This document shows, piece after piece, positions 33,056 through 41,740 of a stretch of DNA of 64,000 nucleotides. The DNA is from Pseudokineococcus marinus (GTDB taxonomy: Bacteria > Actinomycetota > Actinomycetes > Actinomycetales > Quadrisphaeraceae): NCBI RefSeq assembly GCF_037482405.1, contig NZ_JBBHZZ010000004.1, positions 186,001 to 250,000 of the forward strand, written 5' to 3'. Made by a program: the position numbers and the translations under genes. The first letter of the stretch is position 1. The number at the start of each line of letters is the position of its first letter. Under the pieces are notes generated by a model. It was not told the origin of the DNA. It saw only the letters and a list, made by a program, of their open reading frames with translations, and ran no database searches.

Positions 33056-33078
33056 GGAGATCGGACCGCGCGGAGGGG

Positions 33079-33203
33079 GGCTACGAAGTCCGCGCAGAAG
33101 AGCCCACTCGGCGGAAGAAGGCTACGAAGTCCGCACAGGAGGGCCCCCGCGGCGGAAGAAGGCTACGAAGTCCGTCGCGGGGGCCTTGGGCGCACGAAGT
33201 CAG
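33079..33203. repeat. GGCTACGAAGTCCG array between convergent SDR genes
   Basis: The 14-bp word is at 33079, 33120 and 33161 (41 bp apart), with a variant, GCGCACGAAGTCAG, 29 bp further at 33190. The variant contains the stop codon of the minus-strand SDR gene. The second and third copies are preceded by the shared GCGGAAGAA. The word recurs inside the nuoB/D-like gene at 4318-4422. Confidence 0.92.
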
Positions 33204-34078
33204 TGCAGCGTGTACCCGCCGTCGGTGACGAGCACGGTGCCCGTGCAGAAGGACGACGCGTCGCTGGCGAGGTAGACGACGCTCGCGGCGACCTCCTCGG
33301 GCGTCGCGTACCGCTGCATGGGGGCGTCCTCGATCCACATCCGCCGGAAGCGCGGCTCGTCGACGGGCGCCATCTCCGTCTTGACGTAGCCCGGCGCCAG
33401 CGCGTTGACGCGCACGCCCATGGGCGCCCACTCGGCCGCGAGCGACTTGGTCAGCTGGTGCACCGCCGCCTTGCTCGCGTTGTAGACGGGCTGCATCTGC
33501 GGGCGGTTGACGATCATCGCGCTGATCGACCCGATGTTGACGATCGAGCCGCGGACGCCGTCGGGGCCCTGCTGCGCCAGGTGCGGGGCGGCCACCTGCG
33601 AGGGCAGCCAGACGCCGCGGACGTTGGTCTGCAGCACGTCCTGGAAGTGGTCGTCGCTCACCTCGAGCGCCGGCTCGTGGATGCACGTGCCCGCGTTGTT
33701 GACGAGCACCTGCAGGCCGCCCAGCTCGTCGACGACGCGCCGCACGCCCGCCTCGACCTCGGCCCGGTCGGTGACGTCCATCCGCAGGCCGAGGGTGCGC
33801 CGGCCCGTCGACGCCGCGATCTCCGCGGCCGCCTCGACGCTCCTGGCCTCGTCGCGGGCGGCGACGGCGACGTCGGCCCCCGCCTCCGCGAGCGCCTGGG
33901 CGAAGGCGCGTCCCAGCCCGCGGTAGCCGCCGGTGACGAGCGCCACGCGCCCGTCGAGGCGGAAGCGGTCGAGGACGCCGCTCGCCGCGCGCTCCCCGCC
34001 GCCCGCGCCGTCGCCCACCGGACGACCCGCCGACCCGCTCACCGCGTCCCTCCCCGCACCGCTCACCGCACCGCTCAC
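33200..34078 (-). CDS. Short-chain dehydrogenase/reductase
   Basis: About 292 residues with a classical SDR core: TGGYRGLG, NNAGT, INGSI-type Ser (IVNIGSISAMIVN), YNASKAAVH and the end GTVLVTDGGYTLH. It resembles gluconate 5-dehydrogenase-type reductases. The GTG at 34078 overlaps the upstream dehydrogenase stop (GTGA), which favours it, but the first 35 residues are encoded by 12-bp repeats and GTG codons at 34066 and 34042 are alternative starts. It probably works with the preceding polyol dehydrogenase in sugar-alcohol oxidation. Confidence 0.85.
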   Translation of the reverse strand: MSGAVSGAGRDAVSGSAGRPVGDGAGGGERAASGVLDRFRLDGRVALVTGGYRGLGRAFAQALAEAGADVAVAARDEARSVEAAAEIAASTGRRTLGLRMDVTDRAEVEAGVRRVVDELGGLQVLVNNAGTCIHEPALEVSDDHFQDVLQTNVRGVWLPSQVAAPHLAQQGPDGVRGSIVNIGSISAMIVNRPQMQPVYNASKAAVHQLTKSLAAEWAPMGVRVNALAPGYVKTEMAPVDEPRFRRMWIEDAPMQRYATPEEVAASVVYLASDASSFCTGTVLVTDGGYTLH

Positions 34079-34080
34079 CG
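34033..34080. repeat. 12-bp tandem repeat at the dehydrogenase/SDR junction
   Basis: On the minus strand CGGTGAGCGGTG is repeated exactly at 34080 and 34068, followed by diverged units at 34056 and 34044. The first unit contains both the upstream stop codon and the downstream GTG start, so later units offer further in-frame GTG codons. Confidence 0.83.
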
Positions 34081-35124
34081 GGGACCCCCCGCGACGTCGA
34101 CGACGGCCTTCATGCTCATCGGGTCGGAGTCGGCCTCGAGCGCCTCGCCGACGGAGTCGAGGTCGTAGCGCGCCGTCACCATGGCGTCGAGGTCGACGGC
34201 GCCGGTGCGGGCCAGCTCGATGGCGCGCGGCCAGGTGTCGACGTAGCGGAACGTGCCGGTGAGGGTGATCTCGCGGGTGGCGATGAGCTGCACCGGCAGC
34301 TCGATCTCCTCGGCGCCGAGGCCGACGAGGACGACGGCGCCGCCGCCGCGCACCGAGCGGATGCCGGACTGGACGGCCGGGGTGGCGCCCGTGCAGTCGA
34401 CGAAGGCGTCGGCCTCGAGGTCGGCCAGCTCGGCGGCGGCCTCGCGGGGGTCGAGCGCGCGGGTGGCGCCGAACTGGAGGATCCGCTCGCGGCGGGACTC
34501 GACGAGGTCGGTGACGACGACCTCCGTGGCCCCGCGGGCGCGGGCCGCCTGGGCGACCATCGCGCCGATCGGCCCCGCGCCGGCGACGAGCACGCGGTCG
34601 CCGACGCCCACCTGCGCCTTGTGCGCGGCCCAGATGCCGACCGACAGGGGCTCGAGGAGGCCGGCCGCGGCGTCGGACAGCGAGTCCGGCACGGGGTGGG
34701 CGAAGTCGGCGGGCGCCGTCACGTACTCGCAGAACGCGCCGTCGACCGGCGGCGTCGCGTAGAAGACCATGTTGGGGCAGAGGTTCATCCGGCCCGCGTG
34801 GCACTGCCGGCAGCGGCGGCAGGGGCGCTGCGGCTCCACGGCCACGCGCTGCCCGAGGCGCTCCTCCGGCACGTCGCGGCCGACGGCGACGACGGTGCCG
34901 CCGACCTCGTGCCCGAGCACGAGCGGGCCGGTGACGACCATGTCGCCGATGCGGCCGTCGGTGTAGTAGTGCACGTCCGACCCGCAGACGCCGACGGAGC
35001 CGACGCGCACCAGCACCTCGTCGTCCGCCACGGCGGGCACGGGGCGCTCCTGCACCTCGACCTGCCGCACGCCGGTCATGACGCTGGCCCGCATGGTGCG
35101 GGGCACCTCCGTGGTGCTGGTCAC
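34075..35124 (-). CDS. Zinc-dependent alcohol dehydrogenase (sorbitol/xylitol type)
   Basis: A 349-residue medium-chain dehydrogenase. The catalytic zinc region GVCGSDVHYYTDGRIGDMVV with GHEVGG and the structural zinc Cys set (CRRCRQCHAGRMNLC) are present, followed by the NAD-binding VLVAGAGPIGAMVAQAARARG. The family context is sorbitol, xylitol or L-iditol dehydrogenases. The GTG at 35124 follows GAGGAGG at nine bases. It is coupled to the SDR downstream, suggesting a two-enzyme polyol oxidation unit. Confidence 0.9.
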   Translation of the reverse strand: MTSTTEVPRTMRASVMTGVRQVEVQERPVPAVADDEVLVRVGSVGVCGSDVHYYTDGRIGDMVVTGPLVLGHEVGGTVVAVGRDVPEERLGQRVAVEPQRPCRRCRQCHAGRMNLCPNMVFYATPPVDGAFCEYVTAPADFAHPVPDSLSDAAAGLLEPLSVGIWAAHKAQVGVGDRVLVAGAGPIGAMVAQAARARGATEVVVTDLVESRRERILQFGATRALDPREAAAELADLEADAFVDCTGATPAVQSGIRSVRGGGAVVLVGLGAEEIELPVQLIATREITLTGTFRYVDTWPRAIELARTGAVDLDAMVTARYDLDSVGEALEADSDPMSMKAVVDVAGGPR

Positions 35125-35232
35125 CCTCGATCGCCTCCTCGTCGACGCGCGGGGCACCGCAGCCCCGGCTGCGGGCGATCATGCCGCCCCGCGCCGGGGG
35201 CCCGCACCCACGGCCCCCTCCGCGGGACGGCC

Positions 35233-37713
35233 TCAGCCGCGGGGCGCCTCGACGGGCCGGACGGCGCCCCCCACGTCGACGGACGGCACCGCGGCGCGCG
35301 GGCGTCCGGCGGTGTCGCCCAGCGGCAGCCGCGGCGCGGGCACGTCCGGCGGCGGCGCGGGCGCGGCACCCGGGCCGAGCACGCGGTCGGCGTACTCGGC
35401 GGCGGGCAGCGCCGGCGAGAAGAGCCACCCCTGGCCGAAGCGGACACCCTGCTCGACCAGGCGGGTGCGCTGCTCCTGCGTCTCGACGCCCTCGGCCAGC
35501 AGGTCGAGCCGCAGGGTGCGCGACATGGCCACGAGGCCGGCGACGAGGCGCGTCCCGCCCGCGCCCGCGACGATGGACCGGTCGATCTTCAGCACCTGCA
35601 CGGGGAAGCGCTGCAGGTAGTCGAGCGACGTGTAGCCGCGCCCGTAGTCGTCGAGGTGGACGCCGGCGCCGAGCGCGCGCAGGCCGCGCAGCACCTCCAG
35701 CAGCCGTTCGTCGTCGGGAAGCGGCTCGTGCTCGGTGATCTCCAAGTGCAGCTGCGAGCCCGGCACGCCGGCGCGGGCGAGGGCCTCGCGGACCCGCTCG
35801 GGGAGGCCGGGGTCGAGCAGGCTCGTGCGGGTGAGGTTGACGCTCACGGGCAGGGCGCGGCGCCGCTGGTCGCGCCAGCGGCCCAGCTGCTCGAGGACGT
35901 CGACGAGCACGGCCGCGTCGAGCTCGGCGTCGAGCCCGCTCGTCGCGACGTGGCCGAGGAAGGCGTCCGGGGCCAGCAGGCCGTGCTCGGGGTGGCGCCA
36001 GCGCACGAGGGCCTCGGCGCCGACGACCTCGCCCGTCGCCAGCTCGACGAGCGGCTGGTAGTGCACCTCCAGGCGCCCCACGGACGGCGAGCGGCCCGCG
36101 AGCAGCGCCCGCACCTGGCTGCTGAGGGCGTACCGGTGCTGCACCTCGGCCCGCTGGTCCGGGTGGTAGGTGCGGACGACGTCGCGCCCGGCCGCCTTGG
36201 CGGCGTAGAGGGCGACGTCGGCGCGGGTCAGCTGCTCCGCGAGCGACGTGCCCGGCGCGGGCGGCGCCAGCCCCACGCTGGCGCTGGTGCGCAGGACGAG
36301 GTCGCCGACGTCGAGCGGGTGGCGCAGACCCGTGACGACGGCCTCGGCGACGTCGTCCTGCGCCCCGGGCCGCACGAGCACGGCGAACTCGTCGCCGCCG
36401 AAGCGGGCGACGACGCCGTGCTCGCCCACCGCGGCGAGCAGCCGGTCGCGCACCCCGAGGAGCAGGAGGTCGCCGACGTCGAGCGGGTGGCGCAGACCCG
36501 TGACGACGGCCTCGGCGACGTCGTCCTGCGCCCCGGGCCGCACGAGCACGGCGAACTCGTCGCCGCCGAAGCGGGCGACGACGCCGTGCTCGCCCACCGC
36601 GGCGAGCAGCCGGTCGCGCACCCCGAGGAGCAGGAGGTCGCCGACGTCGTGGCCGTGGGCGTCGTTGACGTCCTTGAAGTCGTCGAGGTCGACGAGGAGC
36701 AGCGCCCACCCGTCGCCGCCGGGGCCCTCGGCGTGCGCCCGGGCGAGGGCGCGGCGGTTCGGCAGGTCGGTCAGCGGGTCGTGGTCGGCGAGGTGCTCGG
36801 AGGAGCGCAGCGCCGCCCACGAGCGCAGGACGCCGGCGGCGGCCGCGCCCGTGCCCACCACGAGGTGCGCCCACGTCGGCAGCCCGGTGCCGCCGAAGGC
36901 GAGGTCGACGAGCCGCAGCCCGACCGGCACGAGGACGAGCGGGAGGAGCCCGAGGACCACGGTCGAGCGCCGGCGGGCGGGGGCCATGTGCTCGGCGTCG
37001 AGGAGGCGGCGGGCGCTCGGGTGCAGCTGCGCCGCGCCCAGCAGCCCGAGGCCGACGACGAGCGCGGCGGCCCCGGCGCCGTCCCCGGCCACGTCGCCCT
37101 CCGACCCCGGCCCGCCGCGCACGAGGCGCAGGACGTCGTGGAGGAGCAGGGCGCAGGCCGCGGCGACGCAGCACCACGACGCCACCGACCGCGCGTCGCG
37201 GCGGGTGAGCGCCATCCGCAGCACGGACGCGAGGAGGACGACGTCGGTGCTCGCCATGAGGGCCGCCCGCGCGGTCGGCGACCACGTCGCGAGCAGCACG
37301 GCCGCCTGCGCGGCGAAGAGGCCGAGGACGCCGACGATGACGCCGACCTCGAGGGCGTCCGCCCGACCGGCGCGCCGACCGGTGCGGACGGCGAGGAGGA
37401 CGACGACGGCCGCGGCGACGGCGTGCGTCACGCCGTCGGAGGCGGCGCGCAGGGCGAGCAGGGCGCCGGCGTCGAGCACCTGCCCGAGGGACAGGGCCGC
37501 GAGCACGCCCGCCTGGACGAGCCAGACCCGCGCGCCGGCCGGGCGGTGCAGGGCGACGCCCGCCAGCACGAGCGCGGCCGCGAGAGCCGGCGCGACCACG
37601 ACGCCCGGGCCCCGCGCCGCGGGCTGCAGCGCGACGACGGCGCCGCCGAGCGCGACGAGCCCGAGGACCGCCCACGCGGTCCACGGGCGCCGCAGCACCT
37701 CGACAGCCCTCAC
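35233..37713 (-). CDS. Membrane GGDEF-EAL protein with duplicated GGDEF segment
   Basis: About 826 residues. Roughly ten hydrophobic segments fill the first 310 residues. A GGDEF domain follows (DPLTDLPNRRALARAH, VDLDDFKDVNDAHGHD), in which the RFGGDEFAVLV motif occurs twice because of an exact 56-codon tandem duplication. The EAL domain then has GAEALVRWRHPEHG, VSVNLTRTSL, LHLEITEHE, DDYGRGYTSLDYL, KIDRSIV and LAEGVETQEQ, with the usual catalytic acids. It may make and break cyclic-di-GMP, but the duplication should disturb the GGDEF fold. The GTG at 37713 follows GGAGGAGG closely. Apart from the duplication it is full length. Confidence 0.9.
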   Translation of the reverse strand: MRAVEVLRRPWTAWAVLGLVALGGAVVALQPAARGPGVVVAPALAAALVLAGVALHRPAGARVWLVQAGVLAALSLGQVLDAGALLALRAASDGVTHAVAAAVVVLLAVRTGRRAGRADALEVGVIVGVLGLFAAQAAVLLATWSPTARAALMASTDVVLLASVLRMALTRRDARSVASWCCVAAACALLLHDVLRLVRGGPGSEGDVAGDGAGAAALVVGLGLLGAAQLHPSARRLLDAEHMAPARRRSTVVLGLLPLVLVPVGLRLVDLAFGGTGLPTWAHLVVGTGAAAAGVLRSWAALRSSEHLADHDPLTDLPNRRALARAHAEGPGGDGWALLLVDLDDFKDVNDAHGHDVGDLLLLGVRDRLLAAVGEHGVVARFGGDEFAVLVRPGAQDDVAEAVVTGLRHPLDVGDLLLLGVRDRLLAAVGEHGVVARFGGDEFAVLVRPGAQDDVAEAVVTGLRHPLDVGDLVLRTSASVGLAPPAPGTSLAEQLTRADVALYAAKAAGRDVVRTYHPDQRAEVQHRYALSSQVRALLAGRSPSVGRLEVHYQPLVELATGEVVGAEALVRWRHPEHGLLAPDAFLGHVATSGLDAELDAAVLVDVLEQLGRWRDQRRRALPVSVNLTRTSLLDPGLPERVREALARAGVPGSQLHLEITEHEPLPDDERLLEVLRGLRALGAGVHLDDYGRGYTSLDYLQRFPVQVLKIDRSIVAGAGGTRLVAGLVAMSRTLRLDLLAEGVETQEQRTRLVEQGVRFGQGWLFSPALPAAEYADRVLGPGAAPAPPPDVPAPRLPLGDTAGRPRAAVPSVDVGGAVRPVEAPRG
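36301..36636. repeat. Exact 168-bp tandem duplication inside GGDEF domain
   Basis: 36301-36468 and 36469-36636 appear identical base for base. The 13 bases after the second copy (36637-36649) match the start of the unit, so the duplication is bounded by a short direct repeat encoding DVGDL. It adds 56 codons in frame. Confidence 0.95.
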
Positions 37714-37912
37714 CCCCTCCTCCTCGGCCGGTGGGGCCCGCCGGCCCAGGACTCCGGCGCACGAGCGGCCCCGCGGGGCGAGGGACCACGCGGACGGCCC
37801 ACCGGGCCGCCCCCTGGTAGACACGTCACCAGGCCGGTGCCGGCCGCCACGCTCGCCCCCGCCCGCCCCGGTCGCCCCCGCCCGCCGCCCAGCCCCCACC
37901 CGAGGAGCACCC

Positions 37913-38962
37913 GTGCCCGAGCGCCTGCGCGTGGCCGTCGCCGCGACCGTCGACGACGAGAGCCGCCGGATCGTCACCGAGCGCGAGCCGCGGGTCGACC
38001 TCGTCGTCGGCCCCGAGCTGCTCGCGCCGCAGCGGTACGAGGGCGACCAGGGCGGCGACCCGGCCTTCCGCCGCACGCCCGAGCAGCAGCGCGCCTACGA
38101 GGAGCTGCTCGACGGCGCCGACGCCCTCTTCGGCGTCCCGGACGACGACCCGGCCGCCCTCGCCCGGGCCGTGCGCGCCAACCCGCGCCTGCGCTGGGTG
38201 CACACGATGGCCGCCGGCGGCGGGCAGTCGGTGCGCGCCGCCCGGCTCACCGACGAGGAGCTGCAGCGCGTGGCCTTCACGACGTCCGCCGGCGTCCACG
38301 GCACGCCGCTGGCCGAGTTCGCGCTCCTGGGCCTGCTCGCCGGCGCCAAGCGGCTCCCGCGGCTGCAGGCCGACTCGGCCGCCCGCACCTGGCCCGAGCG
38401 GTGGCTCATGGGCCAGCTCGCCGAGCAGACCGTGCTCGTCGTCGGGCTCGGCGGGATCGGCGCGGAGGTCGCCCGGCTCCTCTCCGCCCTCGGGACGACG
38501 GTGCTCGGCGCGAGCCGCCACGGGCGCCCCGTCGACGGCGTCGACGAGGTCGTCACCACCGACGGGCTCGTGGGCGCCGCCGCCCGCGCGGACGCCGTCG
38601 TCGTCACCCTCCCCGGCACGCCGGGCACGAAGGGCCTGCTGGGCGCGGACTTCTTCGCCGCCCTGCGCCCGGGCGCGACCTTCGTCAACGTCGGCCGCGG
38701 CACCGTCGTCGACGAGGAGGCCCTGGTGGCGGCGCTCGACGACGGGACGGTCGGCTTCGCGGCCCTCGACGTCGTCGCCCGCGAGCCGCTCGAGCCCGGC
38801 AGCCCGCTGTGGGACCGACCCGACGTGCTCGTCAGCCCGCACACCGCGGCCGGCAGCCCGACCCTCGACCACCGCATCGCCGAGCTCTTCGCCGACAACG
38901 CCACCCGGCTCCTCGACGGCCGCGAGCTGCGCAACCGGGTGGACGTCGTCGAGTTCTACTGA
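37913..38962 (+). CDS. D-2-hydroxyacid dehydrogenase family protein
   Basis: A 349-residue NAD(P)-dependent dehydrogenase of the D-isomer type. The Rossmann motif VLVVGLGGIGAEVARLL is at about residue 180. The substrate Arg is in VNVGRGTVVDEEAL, the Glu in VVAREPLEPGSPLW and the catalytic His in VSPHTAAG. The GTG at 37913 follows GAGGAG. The last seven bases overlap the convergent GGDEF-EAL gene. The substrate is unknown; glyoxylate/hydroxypyruvate-type activity is typical. Confidence 0.88.
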   Translation: MPERLRVAVAATVDDESRRIVTEREPRVDLVVGPELLAPQRYEGDQGGDPAFRRTPEQQRAYEELLDGADALFGVPDDDPAALARAVRANPRLRWVHTMAAGGGQSVRAARLTDEELQRVAFTTSAGVHGTPLAEFALLGLLAGAKRLPRLQADSAARTWPERWLMGQLAEQTVLVVGLGGIGAEVARLLSALGTTVLGASRHGRPVDGVDEVVTTDGLVGAAARADAVVVTLPGTPGTKGLLGADFFAALRPGATFVNVGRGTVVDEEALVAALDDGTVGFAALDVVAREPLEPGSPLWDRPDVLVSPHTAAGSPTLDHRIAELFADNATRLLDGRELRNRVDVVEFY

Positions 38963-41430
38963 CGCCGGGGCACGGGGGCGACGTCCGGCTCCCCGCGCCG
39001 CGGCGCCGGGACCTGCCGGGCGAGCCAGGCCGCCAGCTCCTCGGCCGGCATGGGGCGCCCGAGGTGGTAGCCCTGCACGGCGTCGCAGCCGAGGTCGGCG
39101 AGCGCCTCGAGGGTCCCGGCGTCCTCGACGCCCTCGGCGACGACGGACAGACCCAGGACGTGGCCGAGGTCGACGGCGGTGCGCACGACCGCCGCGTCGG
39201 ACGAGCTGGCCGCCATGGCCGCGACGAAGGACCGGTCGATCTTCATCTCGTCGACGGGGAGCCGCGTGAGGTAGGCCAGGGACGACTGGCCGGTGCCGAA
39301 GTCGTCGACGGACAGCTGCGCGCCGAGGCGGCGCAGCGCGTGCAGGACGCGCAGGGCGCGGTCGAGGTCGGTCATGACGGCCGTCTCGGTGATCTCCAGC
39401 ACCAGGGCGCGGCCCGGCAGGCCGACCTCAGCGAGCGCGTCCGCCACCTGCTCGGGCAGGCCCGGGTCGAGCAGGCTGCGCGCCGAGAGGTTGACGGCGA
39501 CCGTCAGGTCGGGCCGGCAGCGCCGCCAGCGCGCGCAGTCGCGCAGCGCCGTGCGCAGCACGAGCGTCGTCAGCGGGGCGATGAGGCCGCTCTGCTCGGC
39601 GAGCGGGATGAACTCGTCCGGGACCACCCGGCCGTGCTCGGGGTGGTGCCAGCGCACGAGCGCCTCGACGCCGGTGGCCCGGCCCGTGCCCGGGTCGACC
39701 TTGGGCTGGTAGTGCACGGCCAGCTCGTCGGCGGCGATGCTGCGGCGCAGGTCGCCGAGCAGCGCCAGCCGCCGGGTGCTGCCGACGGCGTCGACGGCGT
39801 CCCACACCCGCAGGCCCGTGCGCTCGCGCTTGGCCGCGTACAGCGCCGTGTCCGCCCGCTGGAGCAGCGTCGGCGCGTCGACCCCGGCCTCGACGGCGAC
39901 GGCCAGGCCGGCGCAGACGCGGACGTCGAGGGTCATGTGCTCGCGGCGGAACGGCCCCGGCACCCGCTCGAGGACCTCCCGGGCGAGCAGCAGGGCGTGC
40001 TCGGTGCTCGTGGCGCCCGGCAGGAGGACCGCGAGCTCGTCGTTGCCGAGGCGGGCCACGTGGTCGGCCCGGCCGACGGCGTCGACGAGCCGGCGCGCGA
40101 CCTCGCGCAGCAGGGCGTCGCCCGTGTCGTGGCCCAGGGCGTCGTTGACGTCGGTGAAGCCCTCGACGTCGACCATGAGCACCGCGGCGCACGGGCGCTC
40201 GGCGAGGCGCGCCTCGACGGCGCGCAGCGCGCCCCGCCGGTTGGCGAGGCCCGTGAGGGGGTCGTGCAGCGCGAGGTGCTCGGCGGCCTCGGCCTCGGCG
40301 CGCACGGCGTCGAGGAGGTGGGCGTTGTGCAGCCGCACGGCCGCGTGCCCCGCGAGCGAGCGCATGAGGCCGCGGTCGTCGCCGGTCCAGGCGCCGAGGT
40401 GGTGCGGCCGCCCCTCGAGGACGAGCGCCCCCACGACCCGGCCCTCGGCGCGCAGCGGCGCCGCCAGACCGTCGAGCCCGCCGTCGGCGACGACGTCGCG
40501 CCCCGCCAGCGCGGGCGCCCACCAGGCGCCCGGGCCGGGCTCGGCGCGGCGGACGGCGCCGTCGTCGCCCAGCACGAGGCGGCCGGTCTCGGCGCCGTCC
40601 GGCCCCGCGGTGACGAGGAGGGCGCGGTCGGCCCCGAGGGCGTCGCGCGCCTCGCGCAGCGCGGCGGCGGAGACGGGGTCCACGCCGCTCTCAGCCTCGA
40701 CGGCCCGGGCGAAGCGGTGCAGCAGCTCCAGGCGGGCGGTGCCGCGGCTGAGGGAGGTGACGGCCCGCGAGGCGAGGGCGAGCACGGCGAGGACGACGAC
40801 GAGCGGCAGCAGCCCCAGGGGCTCGGTGCGCACGAGCAGGACGACGAGCAGGCCGACGCTCGCCGTCGCGAGCGCCGCGGCGAGCCCGGTGGTGACGGCC
40901 TCGCGGAGCACCTCGCCGTCGAGCTCGCCGACGCGGACGCCGATGACGGCCGTCAGCAGGGCGGCGCTCACGAGGTCCGTCGCGACGACCGTCACGAGGG
41001 CCGCGACGGCGCCCCGGGCGCTCACCGGGTCCGCCCCGCCGGCCAGCGCGTGGTAGACGGTCGCGGCCAGCGCCGCCTCGAGGGCGAACAGGCCCAGGTT
41101 GAGCAGCAGCTTGAGGCCGAGCTGGCGGCGGTGCAGCAGCCCGACCAGCGAGCCGAGCAGGCTGGCGAGGACGAGCTCGTGCGGTGCCGCGAAGGCGAGC
41201 CCGAGGACGAGCGGCACCTCGGCCATGGAGATCGACAGCGACTCGCGCCGCACCTGGACGTGGACGACGACGAGCTCTGCCGCGGCGAAGAGGGGCACGA
41301 GCACCCACCAGGGCATCTCCTGGCCCTGCGCGCGCACGTCCCCCAGCGGCCCGAGGAGCAGCGCGACGGCGACGGCCGCCATGCCCACGCCCATGACGGC
41401 GATGCAGGCGCTGCGCGCGCGGTCGCTCAC
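38956..41430 (-). CDS. Membrane GAF-GGDEF-EAL protein with degenerate GGDEF
   Basis: About 824 residues. Six to eight membrane segments are followed by a GAF-like domain (residues about 250-400), a GGDEF domain (DPLTGLANRRGALRAV, VDVEGFTDVNDALGHD) and an EAL domain (GVEALVRWHHPEHG, VAVNLSARSLLDPG, LVLEITETAVM, DDFGTGQSSLAYL, KIDRSFV, AEGVEDAGTL). The signature is RLGNDELAVLL instead of GGDEF, so cyclase activity is doubtful, whereas the EAL residues are intact; it is probably a phosphodiesterase with a sensory GGDEF. The GTG at 41430 has GGAGG eight bases upstream. The TAG stop overlaps the convergent dehydrogenase. Confidence 0.9.
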   Translation of the reverse strand: MSDRARSACIAVMGVGMAAVAVALLLGPLGDVRAQGQEMPWWVLVPLFAAAELVVVHVQVRRESLSISMAEVPLVLGLAFAAPHELVLASLLGSLVGLLHRRQLGLKLLLNLGLFALEAALAATVYHALAGGADPVSARGAVAALVTVVATDLVSAALLTAVIGVRVGELDGEVLREAVTTGLAAALATASVGLLVVLLVRTEPLGLLPLVVVLAVLALASRAVTSLSRGTARLELLHRFARAVEAESGVDPVSAAALREARDALGADRALLVTAGPDGAETGRLVLGDDGAVRRAEPGPGAWWAPALAGRDVVADGGLDGLAAPLRAEGRVVGALVLEGRPHHLGAWTGDDRGLMRSLAGHAAVRLHNAHLLDAVRAEAEAAEHLALHDPLTGLANRRGALRAVEARLAERPCAAVLMVDVEGFTDVNDALGHDTGDALLREVARRLVDAVGRADHVARLGNDELAVLLPGATSTEHALLLAREVLERVPGPFRREHMTLDVRVCAGLAVAVEAGVDAPTLLQRADTALYAAKRERTGLRVWDAVDAVGSTRRLALLGDLRRSIAADELAVHYQPKVDPGTGRATGVEALVRWHHPEHGRVVPDEFIPLAEQSGLIAPLTTLVLRTALRDCARWRRCRPDLTVAVNLSARSLLDPGLPEQVADALAEVGLPGRALVLEITETAVMTDLDRALRVLHALRRLGAQLSVDDFGTGQSSLAYLTRLPVDEMKIDRSFVAAMAASSSDAAVVRTAVDLGHVLGLSVVAEGVEDAGTLEALADLGCDAVQGYHLGRPMPAEELAAWLARQVPAPRRGEPDVAPVPRRQ

Positions 41431-41740
41431 GTCGCCCACCTCCGCCTCGCCGACGAGGGCGCGGCTGCGGCCCTCGTCCCGGTCGTCGGCACCGGTCGGC
41501 CGCGGCTGAGGGGTCGCGTGCCGGAGGCACCGGCCGGGTACCCCGGTCGGCCCTGCTCCGACCGGGTGGCGGGCCGCGGTCCCCACGTGCGAGCCGCTGC
41601 GCCGGAGGGGTCGTGGCGCTGCGCCGTCGGGGTGGCGGGCCCGTCGCGGCCCCGTCCGACGCTCGCAGCCCTCCGTAGCGTCCGCCGCCGGACCCGCGCC
41701 CACGACGGGGCGCCGGCCCCCCGACGAGAAGGACCCGCGC
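41431..41740. other. Divergent intergenic region before the subtilase
   Basis: 310 bases with no gene. It holds an imperfect inverted repeat ACCCCGGTCGG/CCGACCGGGT at about 41539-41568, and a TAGCGT hexamer at 41676 that could be the -10 of the subtilase gene, though no good -35 precedes it. Confidence 0.45.

Noticed and set aside
36301..36636. The 168-bp duplication is four times 42 bp, suggesting a link to the 42-bp arrays
   Set aside because: The duplication is coding sequence with no array word and is explained by the short direct repeat at its ends; the number is probably coincidence.
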